A stretch of 64,000 bases of DNA from contig JAOVVO010000316.1 of assembly GCA_028564675.1 (NCBI GenBank), positions 1 to 64,000 of the forward strand, read 5' to 3'. Positions 50,201 through 63,338 of this stretch are shown here, piece by piece; positions within the stretch are counted from its first letter, which is position 1; each line of letters opens with the position of its first letter. Source of the DNA: Onchocerca lupi (taxonomy: Eukaryota > Nematoda > Chromadorea > Rhabditida > Onchocercidae). Both the position numbers and the translations under genes were made by a program. The notes beneath the pieces were generated by a model. It saw only the letters and a program-made list of their open reading frames with translations. It did no database searches and was not told the origin of the DNA.

Positions 50201-53200
50201 TGGTTGCGATTCAAGTAAGTTTCCAAAAACTATTCCAAAATAATCATAAACTTCATAAGATGTATCGTCTTTTCTTCAGGAAAAAAAAATGAACATTTAA
50301 CCTTTTGCGGCACGTCGTTTTTTTCTTGTTTGATGATTGATTTAATTTTATCATCTTCGGGAATCTTATAAAAACGTGGGGGTTCTGGATGCGAAGTTAG
50401 ACGAGGCGCTGTAGAGGGCAACAAATTACGAGGTTCAGAAACTAACAATGACGATGGAATGATACTTTTTGCAAAATTCGGTCGTACTGGAGCACCCGGT
50501 AATGATGATACAACGTTTTGCCCTGCTGTAGATGCTGGTGCCTGTAAATGATTTAAATATGATATTTGTCATTACTTTTACGAAATTTCGCCCATTGCAA
50601 ATTTACAACAACAAATGAGATTTTTAAAATTATTATCAAAAACCATCGAGTCATAAATACAATGCAATTGCAAGCTCAGAAAAGAACGCTCATTGGAGAT
50701 TACCTACAGTACTTCTCATTTGTTCATTCTAGTCAAACTATCCACCATAATAACCATAAATATAAGTTTTTTGTTATTTAATTCTTCTGAAATCTAAATA
50801 AACCTGAAGAAGTTTAGCGGCGAGCTGTGGGTGTTGCTTGCTAAGATTGGCGGTTACACGTTGTTTCACAATTGTCGGTTGGGAACATGGAATTTGAACA
50901 ACGTCACGCGTTTTTATAATAGCTGGCGGAAGAGCTTGAGAAGCCGTGCGTGAATACAGCTGAGGTAGATTTCGACGAACCTGGAACCGAACTGTCTACA
51001 TATAATTTCAGTCTTAAAATAAAATACCGAAAAAACAAATTATCTGGTATTTAACACACAAACATTATCACCAGCTATATCATTCCATGCTTTACTTTTG
51101 CTTCTACCAGAGTATCCATTCAAATACTTTGTTTTAGTTTCAAAAATATGAATCGAAAACAGGGACTTGGCCAGAGCATGAGCATAACCGATTAATATTC
51201 AATAATCTGAGGCCAAAATTTAACCCATACCTATTCAAACGTTGGAAATGCGTTTTTCGGCAATATTTACAGCACACCAGCAAAACAGCCCAATAAATAA
51301 AAGAAAACTCATAAATATTTTACTAATGCAATTCAAATGTTTGTTTTTCACTAAAATCAAAATTTACACAATTACCACTTGACTAGTTGTTGCTTGCACA
51401 GGACATTCATATGTTGATCGTACTCCGCCATAAGATGACGTAACAGGAAGAGGCATAATAGTCTTATGTACAGGTAATTTCGGCAGCCCAGTATATTCAT
51501 CATCTTCAATTGATATACCATCATCATAAGCTGCTGTAATTTCATTCCTTGATTTTGTTGCCACGGTAACTACATTTCCTTCCATAGGTACAGTATTAGC
51601 TACTGATGTTTTCGAGAAATGATACACCATACGTTTGTTAGTAACTGAATCAACAGATATCACGGCACTATTCAGGACATTATTGTAGACGACACCATCA
51701 TTCCTTATACAAGTCTGTTCCATTGAGCGAGACGTACCTTGAGCAAATTTAAGTGAAAATCAAATTTTGATTTATTGATGTCATCATAAAACATTATTCC
51801 TGAATGAAGCTACCATGTTGCTCTTAAATAGACTATCGAATCTTGATTTTTCAACAGAATAATTACGACCTATGCGATGCTCAAACTAATACAGACTTCA
51901 TCGTTCATATCGTACGTTATCATTTCAGCAAAATTGCTCACTTAATTATCATATGACGGAGCACATTGGCAATACTGATTGACTACTGATTTTCCAAACA
52001 GAAAAAAAAAAAAAAAAAAAAAAACGTGGGGAATGCAATGTAAAACATCATACTTACGTACTCAAAATTTCAAAACAAAACAGCACATACAATTTACTTC
52101 CTCGTACGTATCCACTAATGCTGGTGACAGTGTAGATGCAAGATTCGACTTCCCAATAATCTCTGGTCGATTCCAAACAGTGTTACTACAGGAAGAGGAA
52201 AGTTCTGTGCTTTCAACAATCACTGCACCAGTTTTCGCTTTCTTTTTTCTTGGTTCCATTAATCCGTTCATAATCAAATGCGTACTACAGTAAATTGTTC
52301 CTTTATCTTTTCGTATCGCATTCGTACAAAGCAAATTGGTATCTCTTTTGCCTAAAAGTTAATTGTTAACTGAAATAACACGCCTTAAACAAAAATTTAT
52401 TTATATAGATAAGTCTCTTGAAGTTTTCACTCCTTAATAGCCCATGGCGAATTTTCCAAATGAAAAAAAAAGAACGCACTTTTTGGTTTACGTTGATGTT
52501 GACACTGTATATAAGGTGCTTCTGGATCCAAGAGTATATGACGAATACAGTAGCGATAATTTACAATAGCTCGTTGTCGACACTGAAACTGATCTAATAA
52601 CAAAATAATAGAAAATGGGATTTTTCTGAAAAATCACAAAAACCCATAAAATGCATTCAGTAAAAAGTATATGAAAAAGATACCTGTCCTTTTTCTGGAT
52701 CAATCTGTTCACAAAGATGAGATGCTGTAGTTGATTTTTCCTTTCGTCTTTTAGCGACTAATGGTGAAAATGCAGTAGCATCTACTTCAGCTGATGAAGT
52801 TGACGCACATGGCGTAAGGTAGATGTTATCCGGCCCAGTAGGAGCAGCTACTAAACCGGTTAGTTCTTCTTTGACTGATGAATGCGATGCAATTCCTAAA
52901 ATCAATTAATTATGTATTCGAAAGATGTTTTAGTGGAATTATCCTAAAGTAAAGTAAAAAATCTAGAAAAAAGGAGAATTTGGAATAATTCTTAGCGTTA
53001 ATATAGCGAGCGTCATCTGATTATAATATTTTGATCTAGAAAAAAATATTTCTTTTATTAAAATTAACAGACAATTATGATTCTTTCTTTCCGAACCATT
53101 TAGAACTTTAAGAAATTTTTCGGTATTGTATTCAGCTTCAATATTATAACATACTGCTTTCAAGATACATGACATGACCACAGATATTTTCTAAGTTTGG

Positions 53201-55326
53201 AAAAACAACATATTTACTAACTATTTTGCTCATCCGACGAAGCAGGAGGTGTATCGTCTGGAGATTTTATATAATTGCTCATGATGCCATGTGGTAATTT
53301 TGTTTGTAATTCGAGTTGTATGGGTGAGCAAGCAGTATCGCAAAATGGACTAGCATCCACAGTCGAACTACATACTTCATTCACTTGCTCACTTAACTCA
53401 TTTCTACCCTGAAATTTACATGGAAAAATGATCACATCGAAATCTCAGATAATCATAGAACGTCACGATATCACGATGATTCTTATCGAGATATAATTCG
53501 ATTACTGAGACGAAGTTTATTGGATTACTGAAGTTTTACCTAGTTGAATCAATTATATGGCTGCATGCCACTCTCGAGTTATTGCCTCTTGATGCATCGG
53601 TTTATTACATCCGATTTATAATATAGAGCAAAATGAAATCCTCCCTTTTAAGAAGGAATAAGATTTAGGACATATGTTTCATTACACCATCGGCAATTCA
53701 CTACGATTCTACGACTACTCTCATAAAATATAAGCGAATTTAAATTCCTAAAATAAATGTTACTGAATCCATGTAAATACAAGCAACAAAATATGATAAA
53801 TATATTTTGTTAAATTTATATGCTTTATTAAATTTGTTTTATTGAATTTCATATATCAGATGTATGAATGGAACTAAAGTATCATCCTAGGATAGCGAAA
53901 AACTACGAGTCAAAGTAAGAGGCCATGAAAATGCTCTTACAAGAAAGTTCAAGAGAAAAACTTCTCAAACTTCCTTCTAAGAGTGATCTATCAAAACACT
54001 GAATACTTCGTTTATGAGTTCAAAAAGTTAACGAAGCGATCAAGCTATCTCTTCTAAATAAAGAAAAAAAATAAATAAATAAAAAATTGAAGTGTTAGTT
54101 AACAGAAGAGCAAATGAAACGAGAAGAATATAACAAGCAAAATAATGAATATACTAAACCATTAGTAATCTACATTAATCTCTAGAACTTTAGTTGTTTA
54201 ACAATTGAAATTTTAAAATTCCCATAAGGCGGACCAAAATGCTCACCAAAAGTGCAGTACTGCTCTCGACAGAGCTATCACAGATAGGTGATTCTTTGGT
54301 ACTATTAGCAGGTTCCATCACTGTAAATGGAGATACTGAGTGGAATGACTGAGCAGTACTTGTTGTAGATGTAGGTGGAATGTGTGGTATCAGTGAACTG
54401 TCCACCTCATCATTTTCTACCGGCACAACCGAAGATGAAAGATGAGTGGAAACAGCTTCTTCCACAACTTTCGAGAAATTCGTTGCAGCGGCCAAAGTTT
54501 TCTGATCAATTTTCAGATCCAACTTCATGCTTACACCACGAAAGCTAACACTTGCTGGAACAACGGTATAACCTGAAAATTACTAATTCTTGAATAATGT
54601 CTCATGAATTTTCTAAATAAGATAAAATTTTGATGAAATTTAGTTTTTTCCGTCCCATTTTAATAGCTTTTCGAAATATTCAAAGTAAAACTTCATTAAT
54701 TTCAAAATTTTCGAATTTTGCAATTTACAAAGAAATTATATAGGTAAAAGAAAATTTGCCTCTGTTAGCATAATTATGTTTAGCTAAAATTATCAGTGAT
54801 ATAATGCATTTCATTTGACAGGTATGCCAACTAAATATAAATTAATAGTTGTATTTTTACCAAGTTTATCGAATATTCAAATCCCCAGACTTCATACAAA
54901 TAATCTGTAGGATTTCTTCATGCTGAATAACTAATAAGGAAAGCAAAAATTTTCAACTAATGTTTGAGGGAGACAAAACAATTTCTAGACAATAATTTTT
55001 ACTAGTTGTTTGCTTATCAAACATACCATTTAGAAATGAAATAAATTATAAAAAACGAAAAATTAACCGAAGTACTCATTACTGCTCTGTATGTGAATTA
55101 ATAATATAATGATAAATCTGATAACGAAAATTATACCCTTTTCATCTTTCTGTACGCCATCTGCAGATGACGCATGATAATCTTCCACGTGATAATCATG
55201 AGACTGTTGTTCTTGCTGCTGTTGCTGCTGTGGTTGTTGTAACAGCTGTTGTTCCTGTGGTAGCTGCTGCTGTTGCTGTTGCTGCTTGCAAGAAGTATCA
55301 GAAATAATAGTTGCTTGATCAGTCAT
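47278..55326 (-). CDS. C3HC3H-domain chromatin protein (INO80D/KANSL2 family)
   Basis: Nuclear subunit type found in INO80 (INO80D) and NSL (KANSL2) chromatin complexes. Sixteen phase-consistent exons in minus order: 55326-55137, 54572-54247, 53408-53222, 52895-52684, 52588-52480, 52351-52091, 51737-51376, 50980-50804, 50541-50302, 49955-49820, 49656-49521, 49302-49153, 48777-48596, 48471-48232, 47997-47836, 47528-47278; about 1106 residues. The N-terminus has Gln stretches (residues 15-40, mixed CAA/CAG) and a long Ser/Thr-rich region. The first Cys/His domain (about residues 305-365) reads FQCRQRAIVNYRYCIRHILL, APYIQCQ, NLLCTNAI and IYCSTHLIMNG, then a basic patch. The middle carries KQKRRRMKMTG and an acidic DLFPRGLEPSDDEDEEND. 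The second domain (about 830-890) reads VQCANNCLPFSNHCAQHISY, NQKLFSYC, CCSQPVLC. The Ser-rich tail ends HQLRS. The length and the paired domains favour INO80D over the shorter KANSL2, but the choice is open. Exons 7 and 12 follow AAG acceptors. Confidence 0.85.
55205..55286 (-). repeat. CAG/CAA repeat encoding poly-Gln
   Basis: Within the first exon of the C3HC3H gene, CAG and CAA codons alternate with a few Leu, Pro and Glu codons. The mixed codons make it less prone to slippage than a pure CAG run. Confidence 0.9.
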
Positions 55327-56339
55327 TACCAATCAACGAGTGATTAGTAAAGAAAAATGAAATAATATATTGCAAAACAACAGGAAACATGTACCATTCA
55401 CTCGAATAAATATCTTTTTATATATTTGTCATTCCTGAAAATCGATTCGATTAATATATTTTGATAAATAACTTACATATTTATTTTAGAATTGAATAAG
55501 AACTATTCGAATTTCTCTATCAGAATCGCCCAAATCATTCGGTTACTCAAGTTGATAGAAAATATTTAAAATCAGGCCAAAAGAATATATCTTGAGGTAA
55601 CTATTTAGACTAATTAATTTGATAATTAAAACGATACATTTTTGTGGATGTTTAATCGCAATTAACAGGAACCGAATTAAAGCATGCAGAAGTAATGGAC
55701 TATTTAGCAGATGAATGTTTTACATGGAAATATTACTATACATGACAGTAAGCATCATTAGTTTTTTTTAGATATCAATGAGAAGCAAGGTCAAAGAAGA
55801 ATATCGTATTAGGAGCATTCTTACATGAAATCAAATTTTTAGCATATAAAGCATACTGTACATAACAATATATCATTATTGCATTCATCAAAGAGAAATA
55901 TAATCAAATATATTTATGATAAGTTTGTATTTATTCATCAAAAGCAAATTATAATAAACTGATAACCTGAAATAAAACCAACAGATAACACCAAAATGTA
56001 GCATGCCTATGATAAAATCCACTTGACATCTCGTCATTTTTAATTCATTACTTTTTTTTTTTTTTTTTTTTAAATAATAAACTCAAAATAGAAACCGGAA
56101 ATAAAATTTAGTGTTTATTTTCTGAAACGATCAACATTCATATTTCGAGACGAAATAATGCCTCTTTTTTGAAACAAACAACATCTCTTTCTTTTCTTCA
56201 CGATAAACAAATATAAACCGAAATGAGAAGCACTTGATTAAACAAAACAAATTCTAGCAACTAAGTAAGTATACGATAAACAAATTATTCATCGAAATCT
56301 TTCAAAATTTAAAGATAATAATAAGGAAAAATCACTTCC

Positions 56340-56660
56340 AGTCTTCTCCAATCTTCCGACCAACACTTCCCACTTGGCCGACACCTCCAACTTGGCCAGC
56401 GATAAAATTATCATGAACAAGAGAAAAAAAAACGAAGCCAATTTCAGGATCAATAATTGCTATTTGCTAGTCAGGTGCGTCTGGCATTCGGCCAAACCAA
56501 ACCATTCTTGCACTACGGTATCACTCACTGCGTCAGATTACGGTAATCCCCAATTATTGCAGCTCTGCAGTTCTCGATTGGTTCCTCCATCGCTGTACGT
56601 GGTACACGACACAATTTACGTGTGGTGCACGTACGAGACGTGTTTGGTGATGATATTGGT
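56340..56660 (-). promoter_or_regulatory. GC-richer promoter-like patch with ACGTG cluster
   Basis: The patch stands out in base composition. Between 56596 and 56642 it carries four ACGTG-type cores (TACGTG at 56596 and 56617, CACGTAC at 56628, GACGTG at 56637) and a palindromic GTGCAC. On the minus strand a small open frame, MEEPIENCRAAIIGDYRNLT, runs into a strong donor-like GTGAGT near 56530, so it could be a 5' exon of the C3HC3H gene; I found no matching acceptor before 55326. A 20-base near-repeat around ACTTGGCCGACACCT lies at 56362-56400. The role is inferred. Confidence 0.35.
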
Positions 56661-58187
56661 TGTCATTTTATACACTTATATTCGAAATTATGAAAATGTC
56701 ATATTCTCTATTCCGTAACGAATGAAAATTAGTTTCTCGCAATGTTTTGTTCAAATAAAAAAAGAATGATGTCATGTTTCCTCCCGCGTCACTTGAGTTC
56801 TGTTACGTCAACTGCTCCTTATCCATATTTTTGCGTGCTATTTTTTGCTTATTTGAAATACGTACTATATTTAAATTATATATTAAAATTATTGATTACT
56901 AAATTACAATATTTCATCCCGGAAATTTATTTTAAAAATTCGGAAAAGAAGAAGAAAGATAAAAAGTTAAGTATTATTCCGGCAGTATTTTCTATACAAT
57001 CTAACCAAATATCTGGAAAAAAGGGACTGTAGTTGACACATAAACTTTACTCTTTTTTATTATCCGATTGATTCGTATCGGCGATATTACAACTTTTATA
57101 TGTCAGGATGATTGAATGCTAAGATTCATTTACAGTATCATTAATGAACATACATCGAGAATGACCGGAGATTATCTAACAGTCAATCACTCTTCTCTTA
57201 TCATTCTTCTCTAATCATTCCTTTTTTCTATTATCACCTTTTCAACTCTTCTGTATTTGTTCACTCTCATTTATCACTTCAACAATGAAATGATGGTAAC
57301 TCTTTCATCATTTGTATCCATCTATATTTCATCCAATATTTTTAATTTTATCACCTAATTCATTCCGCATTATTTAATCAATTTTTCAAAAAAAAAAAAA
57401 AAAAAAAGAAAAAAATTGAAAACGATTGATTTCTAACATAAAAACTATCATGTTTTCTCAATATATTTGATAAGTTTATGTGTGAAACGATAATTTGGAA
57501 AGGATTGCTGAAGGAATATTATCCTTAACAAGATTGTTCCGTTTTTATAAAACCAACCAATTTGGCTTAATAAAAGTTTTCGCTTCTGTCACAAGACCAG
57601 TACTTTTTCTATGACGCAACTTGTTCAAGCAGTGATCTAATTGGCCAAGCAAAGAAAATAATTGAAGAGAACCAAAAAAAGGAAAAAGAAAAAAACCAAT
57701 GAAAAGAATTTTGAAAAAAATTATTTTCATTAGTTTTTATTGCAATATTGCAACTATTAACAACAAAAAAAAAAAAAATTTCATTTCCTGTTTTATAAAT
57801 AACGAAAGAGGGAGACCAGAGAAAAAAATTAATGAATTTTCTTCGATTATTATTATTATTATTATTGATAATTAATGGTATTACAAATAATTGTATGTTC
57901 AAAATTAATATTAGGATTGATAATTATACTACTAATAATAATGATAAGAACAATAGTAGTAATAATAATTCTTAGTATGATTGGTTTTAGAAGGCAATTT
58001 AAATGAATGGAATTTTGTTAAAATTATTTTGATGAATCAAAAAAAGAAAAAAGAATGAGATAAAAATCGATTAACATTATAAAATAATTTGAAAATATTA
58101 TTGATAATAGAAACGATTTACATTATTTTGCAGTGCACTTTTATTTCCTTTTTTTTTTTTTTAAATATAATCGATCGATTATAATCA

Positions 58188-58196
<9 letters not shown>

Positions 58197-58230
<34 letters not shown>
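58197..58230. repeat. Poly(T) tract, about 34 bases
   Basis: Uninterrupted T run in intergenic DNA. Confidence 0.9.
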
Positions 58231-58231
<1 letters not shown>

Positions 58232-58424
58232 AAAAAAATGCTGTTTTGTTCCTAACAATCGAATAAACTGCCATTTAACGGTTGATGACAAATGATATGA
58301 TTTGAAAATATGACCAATTCTAATTTCAATTTTCCGTATTTTATGAATTCATTTGCTTTCTCAGACTACTTAGTAGTAGTTTATTATGATCTATTTATTT
58401 TTTTGTCTAAAATAATTGATAGAC

Positions 58425-58690
58425 AGGAAAGAAAGATATGGAAAGATATAAATAAATTATTTGAATGTAAACAAAAATTCGTTTAAATTAAAGTATTCTC
58501 AAATTATGTTAGAATTTAAATGATTAATTTAAAATTTTATTTTAGAAATGTTGTTGATTGATAAAGAGAAATGGAAGATATAAATTAAATATTTAGGTGT
58601 AAACAAAATTCGTTTGAACTAAAACAGTCTCAAATTGTGCTAAGATGTTTTAAAATGATTAATTTAAAACATTTTAGAAGTTGTTTCTAA
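58425..58690. repeat. Diverged tandem duplication, two copies
   Basis: The order AAGATATAAATAAATTATTT, GTAAACAAA.TTCGTTT, TCTCAAATT and TGATTAATTTAAAA occurs twice (from about 58440 and about 58570), with a period of about 130 bases. Confidence 0.8.
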
Positions 58691-59394
58691 TTGTTAAATT
58701 ATGAAATATTCAATGATGTAAACTTTCGTTAGATACTATTTGAAGAAGAAGGAATTATGTATTCAATACTTAGAAATAAAGCTTTGAATATACATATATA
58801 TTTTACTTTTTTTATTAATTAATGATTAATGGTTTACTTTATTGATTAATGATTCGTTACTCACTAACGATTTACTATCACTGATTGATATTGATTAATG
58901 TCTTTTTGTCTTAGGAATTCCAGACATCTTTCTTAATATATTTATTAGTAATTTTATTGACATATTTTGATGAAAAAAATAAATTTGATTACGTGCTTAT
59001 TAACGATTAATATATTTTATTAATAAAATAAAAAGATTTCTTTATTAAAATTGAAGAAGTTAGAAAATTTCCAATTTATATAATCTATCATTTTACAATT
59101 TTTTCAGTTTTTCAAATAAATGCTTCTCAAATAATTTTTTTTAGATTGGAATGTTTTCAGATGCATGCATTATACATCGATAATTACTGGTTATAAAGAT
59201 ATAAAATTCATCAGATAATTGTATATTTTAAAATATCAAATATTTGCAACTTAAAAAATTAGTTAGAAAAGGTCTGATTATGACAAATTACTTTGTCTGC
59301 TAGAAAGGAAGGAAAAAAAAAATGAAAAAAATTAAAAAAAAAGAGAGCAAACGAAATGAAATTAATGCATTGGAAAATTAAAAATTATAGAATG

Positions 59395-59515
59395 AAATTT
59401 TGAGATTTGTTGAAAATTTTAAAACTATTGTTGAAATTTTTAAACTATTTATTGTTGAAATTTTCAAATTATTGTTGTTGGAAATTTCAAACTATTTATT
59501 GTTGGGTGATTGTTG
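59395..59515. repeat. Short tandem repeat, unit about 25-30 bp
   Basis: Four or more copies of TTGTTGAAATTTTCAAACTA-like units with small length changes. Confidence 0.8.
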
Positions 59516-62010
59516 TTTAGTTTAAAGAAATGCGAAAATTTACTCGCAAACAATAACAAATAGAACATCAATGATTTTAATTTCGAAAACAATATAAAAG
59601 ATTTATTCAAATTTTTAACATTATTTACTTAAATATCTGAATATAAATATTTTTTAGGCTAATGGCGAATAATACTTGAGCTAATGCGAACAAATTTCCT
59701 AGACTAATTTTATTCAATCTTTAATATTGTTAGCTTCAATATATTAAATGCAAAGAATTTCTTAGGCCGATTTTTTCTTACCAAAAAAATCGTTGACTTT
59801 TTTCAAATGCTTTTTAAGCCAATCAGATCGACTAACATGCTATTGAAATGTATGAATTTATAAATAAATCAAATTTAGCATTGTGCATTAATATCTTAAA
59901 CTTAAAATTGATTTAAATTATTTATTAGCCATCTGGCATATATGCATACAATTTGCTTAAAAAGCTGATATTAAGCCTTAAGGAACCTAGCAAAAAGAGA
60001 AAAAGAAAAGGAAGAAGGAAAATTTCCGAAGAATTATAAATCTATCAGAGATAATAGTTGGATAAAAAAGATTTGATAATTATAAATGGTAAACAATATG
60101 ATAAAATTGATGAGAAGCTATTTGAAATTTACTAGAAAATAGCAAATAAACATGCCCTAAGGCATATTTGAGCTTATTTTCAGTTATATTATGGATGGTC
60201 GGAATTTTTGGAATGCCTTTAGGGTGGCAAAAATAGCATTTATTGCAAAAATTTCGGCAATAACAACAGATGAAAGGAAGCTTAAAACTGCCTAGAGGCA
60301 ATACTTTGATACGCATAAAATGAGCCTTAATGTATTTAAAAAAAAAAAAAATGGAAAAAAAATTGAAAAACATTAGTTCTATCTAGAAATAAGAAATCAA
60401 CAAATCCTTGAGCTGAGTACAAAGATTGCATGCTTAGCTTTTTCAGAACATTATTATTCATATTATTTTCGATAATCAATACAACCAAAGGGTTGTTGAC
60501 CAAATGATAATTATTTTTTAATAAGTCCAGAAACAAGGCTTGAAAGTAAAGCCTTAACATAATATTTCTTGGAGGTAAAGCTTTATACATACTTCAGAAC
60601 AAATTTTTTTTATAAGTACAATATTTTCTAACAAGAAAAAAAAGGAAAAAATCGAAAAAAAAGACAAAAAAAAACAGAAAAAATATTCCCGTTCCACTTT
60701 GTGAAAAAAGAACAAACTTTATTGGATGAAATGAACCAAATTCAAATTAGAGAAGTTTTCAAAAGGCACAAATAAATCAGGGGGAAGAAGGAAAAAAAGA
60801 ATTTTCTTTCAATCTTTTAATGGGCATTTTGAATTTTATGTTAATCGTTTTTTTTTTTTTTTTTGATTTTTTCTCGACAACAAATGAAATGTTTGTTTGT
60901 GCTAGAAAAAAAACAAGAGAGATAAAAACTATTGATAATAATTGATGAAAAGCATTAATTAAAAGTTATTTAACCGAATAATTGAACTTTTTTCCTTTCT
61001 GTCACAGTTAAATATAGTTACACGAATTATAGGAATAATTAATTAACTTCTTGTTCGCTCTTTTCTCTTTTAATTTGTCATTTTAAAATTGATTTGAATC
61101 AATTTTTTTTTTCATTTCCAAAAGTTTAACCAAAAATTGATTTGTTTAGAATCTAAAAATGTTTGTAAAGAAATTGGATAAAGAAAAAAGGAATGTTAAA
61201 ATAAATAATTTATTTGAAAAATTGTACGAAATATTTTAATAATAAGATAAATCTCATAGATAACATTTCTTTTTCTCATTTTTTTCTTTTTTTTTTTCCA
61301 GCATATCCTCTCTTGTCAAAATATTTTGATATATGCCGACAAATGACAAAATTCTTACCCCTCCAAAAATTTTTTGAGTAAAATGATAAAGATATCATAT
61401 ATTTCATTTTTTTTTCTGCCTTTCTAATTTGAAAAAAAAAAATGGCAAAAAATTAAATTAAAACAAAAAAGAATTAAAGCGAAATAAAAAATCAACAGCA
61501 TTTACACAAATTCATTCTTATCGAAACTAATTATTGCCTAACAATTTTAAATTTTAATTTATGAGAACTTTTTTTTTCTTTCTCCGCGATAATTGAATAT
61601 CTTCAACAGCAATATAATAAATATTATTCATTTCAAAAGATTTATTAATTTTTCAAAAAAAAAAAAAAGAAAAAAAAGGGAAAGGAAAGAGAAGCAATAA
61701 ATTTTAAAAAAGTATGCATATACACATATTACGTATTATTTAAACAGAATAATAATTTTGAATTATTTATTTAAAAATTAAACCATATTATTTGCAGAAT
61801 GATAAAATGAGTCGTTTTAATAAATTAAATTGAAATTAAAATATATTATTGGCAGAATGACAATTTTAATTATTAAAATGACTCATTTTAGAGTAAAAAT
61901 TCTGACTATTACAAGAATAAAATTAGAGTTTTATTATTGTGTTTTGGATGAAAATTGTTAAATGCTCAGACACTCCAAGCAGACTAAATTATCATTTCAA
62001 TTCATTCATT

Positions 62011-62028
62011 CAGTCAGTCAGTCAGTCA
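62011..62028. repeat. (CAGT)n microsatellite
   Basis: CAGT repeated four times, preceded by CATT repeats. Confidence 0.9.
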
Positions 62029-62412
62029 TTTAAACGACGGAAATTTTAAACTTGACAACCTGAATGAAACCGTTTGAAAACATTGAATTTTTCTCATTTG
62101 TTGTGACAGCTAAATCCACCATTTTATTACATCGAATCCGGTTTGCTAGGAATTGCAGTTGTCTCAAACAGATGGCTTAAACTTCTTTTCATTCTCTTCT
62201 CTCTTCTGTTTATTTTAATTTAATTTTCACAAATTAAATTGTCACTTATTCATGCAATTTAATTCCATCATTTCAGCAAAATTATTATCCGTCTGCATTA
62301 TTGTTATTATTGGATAATAAATTTGATAAATCAATCAATCCGCTTTCCTGATCAATTTTATCGGTTGAATTGATAAATATTATTTGTTAGAATAATTTGG
62401 ATAATTATCAAT

Positions 62413-62440
62413 ATGTCCGAAACAGAAATATCACCAGAAG
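62413..62440 (+). CDS. Possible first exon (MSETEISPE)
   Basis: An ATG opens MSETEISPE and meets a good donor (AAG/GTAATT). The phase would allow joining to 62518 (after tttttcag, DDLNIIRQYYFMLAD) or to 62870 (after atttcag). No longer frame follows before 64000. It may be the start of a gene that continues past the window, or chance. The region just upstream (61980-62400) would then be its promoter. Confidence 0.25.
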
Positions 62441-63306
62441 GTAATTTATAAAATTAAAATAATTGTAATTTTAAGTCTTAATCAATATTCGTAAAAATTG
62501 TTTTGATATTTTTCAGATGATTTAAATATTATCAGGCAATACTACTTTATGTTAGCTGATGTCTGAATTTCTTTACAGATATGAATTATACGACCATATT
62601 TGAAGAAATATTAATATTTAGATAGATTAAACCGGATTTCCGGAAAACTTTTAGGACATTTATATTGAATTTTTTTCATAAATATAAAATAAACGATTAT
62701 ATTTGGAAAAACATTAACATTCAAATGGATTAAAACGGTTTTCGGGAAAATTTTTTAAGCTGTATGTATATTGCGCATCATATTTCCTCTTGCTTGTTTG
62801 ACTTGGATAAATCTTAGTGTGTAAAAATAATTCGAATTAATTTCATGAAATTCTCATTTTTACATTTCAGAGAACTCCGAAAAAAATAATTAAACGTTTG
62901 CAAATGTTCAAATTTAAACAGTACGGGAAGTAATCTAAAACTTAAACATATAAAAGACACTAAAAATTGAAAAAAAAAACATTGAAAAGAAAGAATGAGA
63001 AGATTCTAAAAATTTTCAATTAACAGTTTTCGTTATATAAATTTCAAGCATTCATAAAAAAAAAGAAAGAAAAAATAATTTGCAGAAGAAAAAAAACACA
63101 TTTCAGACAATTAAGAAATGCATTTTGCTGTTTTTCCCTTTTTTATTCACAATTAAAAAAAAAAGAAAAAAAGAATGAATTCCTTTTTTACGGATCGAAA
63201 AAAAAAATTTGTAAACCATTTGAATTGAAATTTCCCAACAAATGAATAACTGAAGTGTTGAAAAAAGAAAAAGAATTTATCTATCCAAAAATCTTAGCAA
63301 TTCTTA

Positions 63307-63338
<32 letters not shown>

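Larger units (their letters stand above)
55327..62412. other. Upstream and intergenic region
   Basis: About 7 kb without a firm gene. The left part should contain the promoter of the C3HC3H gene. A GC-richer patch lies at 56340-56820. The rest is AT-rich with poly(A/T) tracts (56051-56070, 57389-57406, 58197-58230, 60850-60864), an ATT/ATA run at about 57847-57865, and tandem repeats at 58425-58690 and 59395-59515. The minus-strand frames at 57545-57902 and 60080-60590 are Phe/Asn/Lys-rich and not gene-like. Confidence 0.5.

Noticed and set aside
51979..52293. Plus-strand frame of 104 residues
   Set aside because: Antisense to the exon encoding the first Cys/His domain; starts in a poly(A) tract.
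56374..57032. Plus-strand frames of 114 and 96 residues as genes
   Set aside because: No domain or splice support; they cover the GC-richer promoter-like patch. Kept only as a regulatory candidate.
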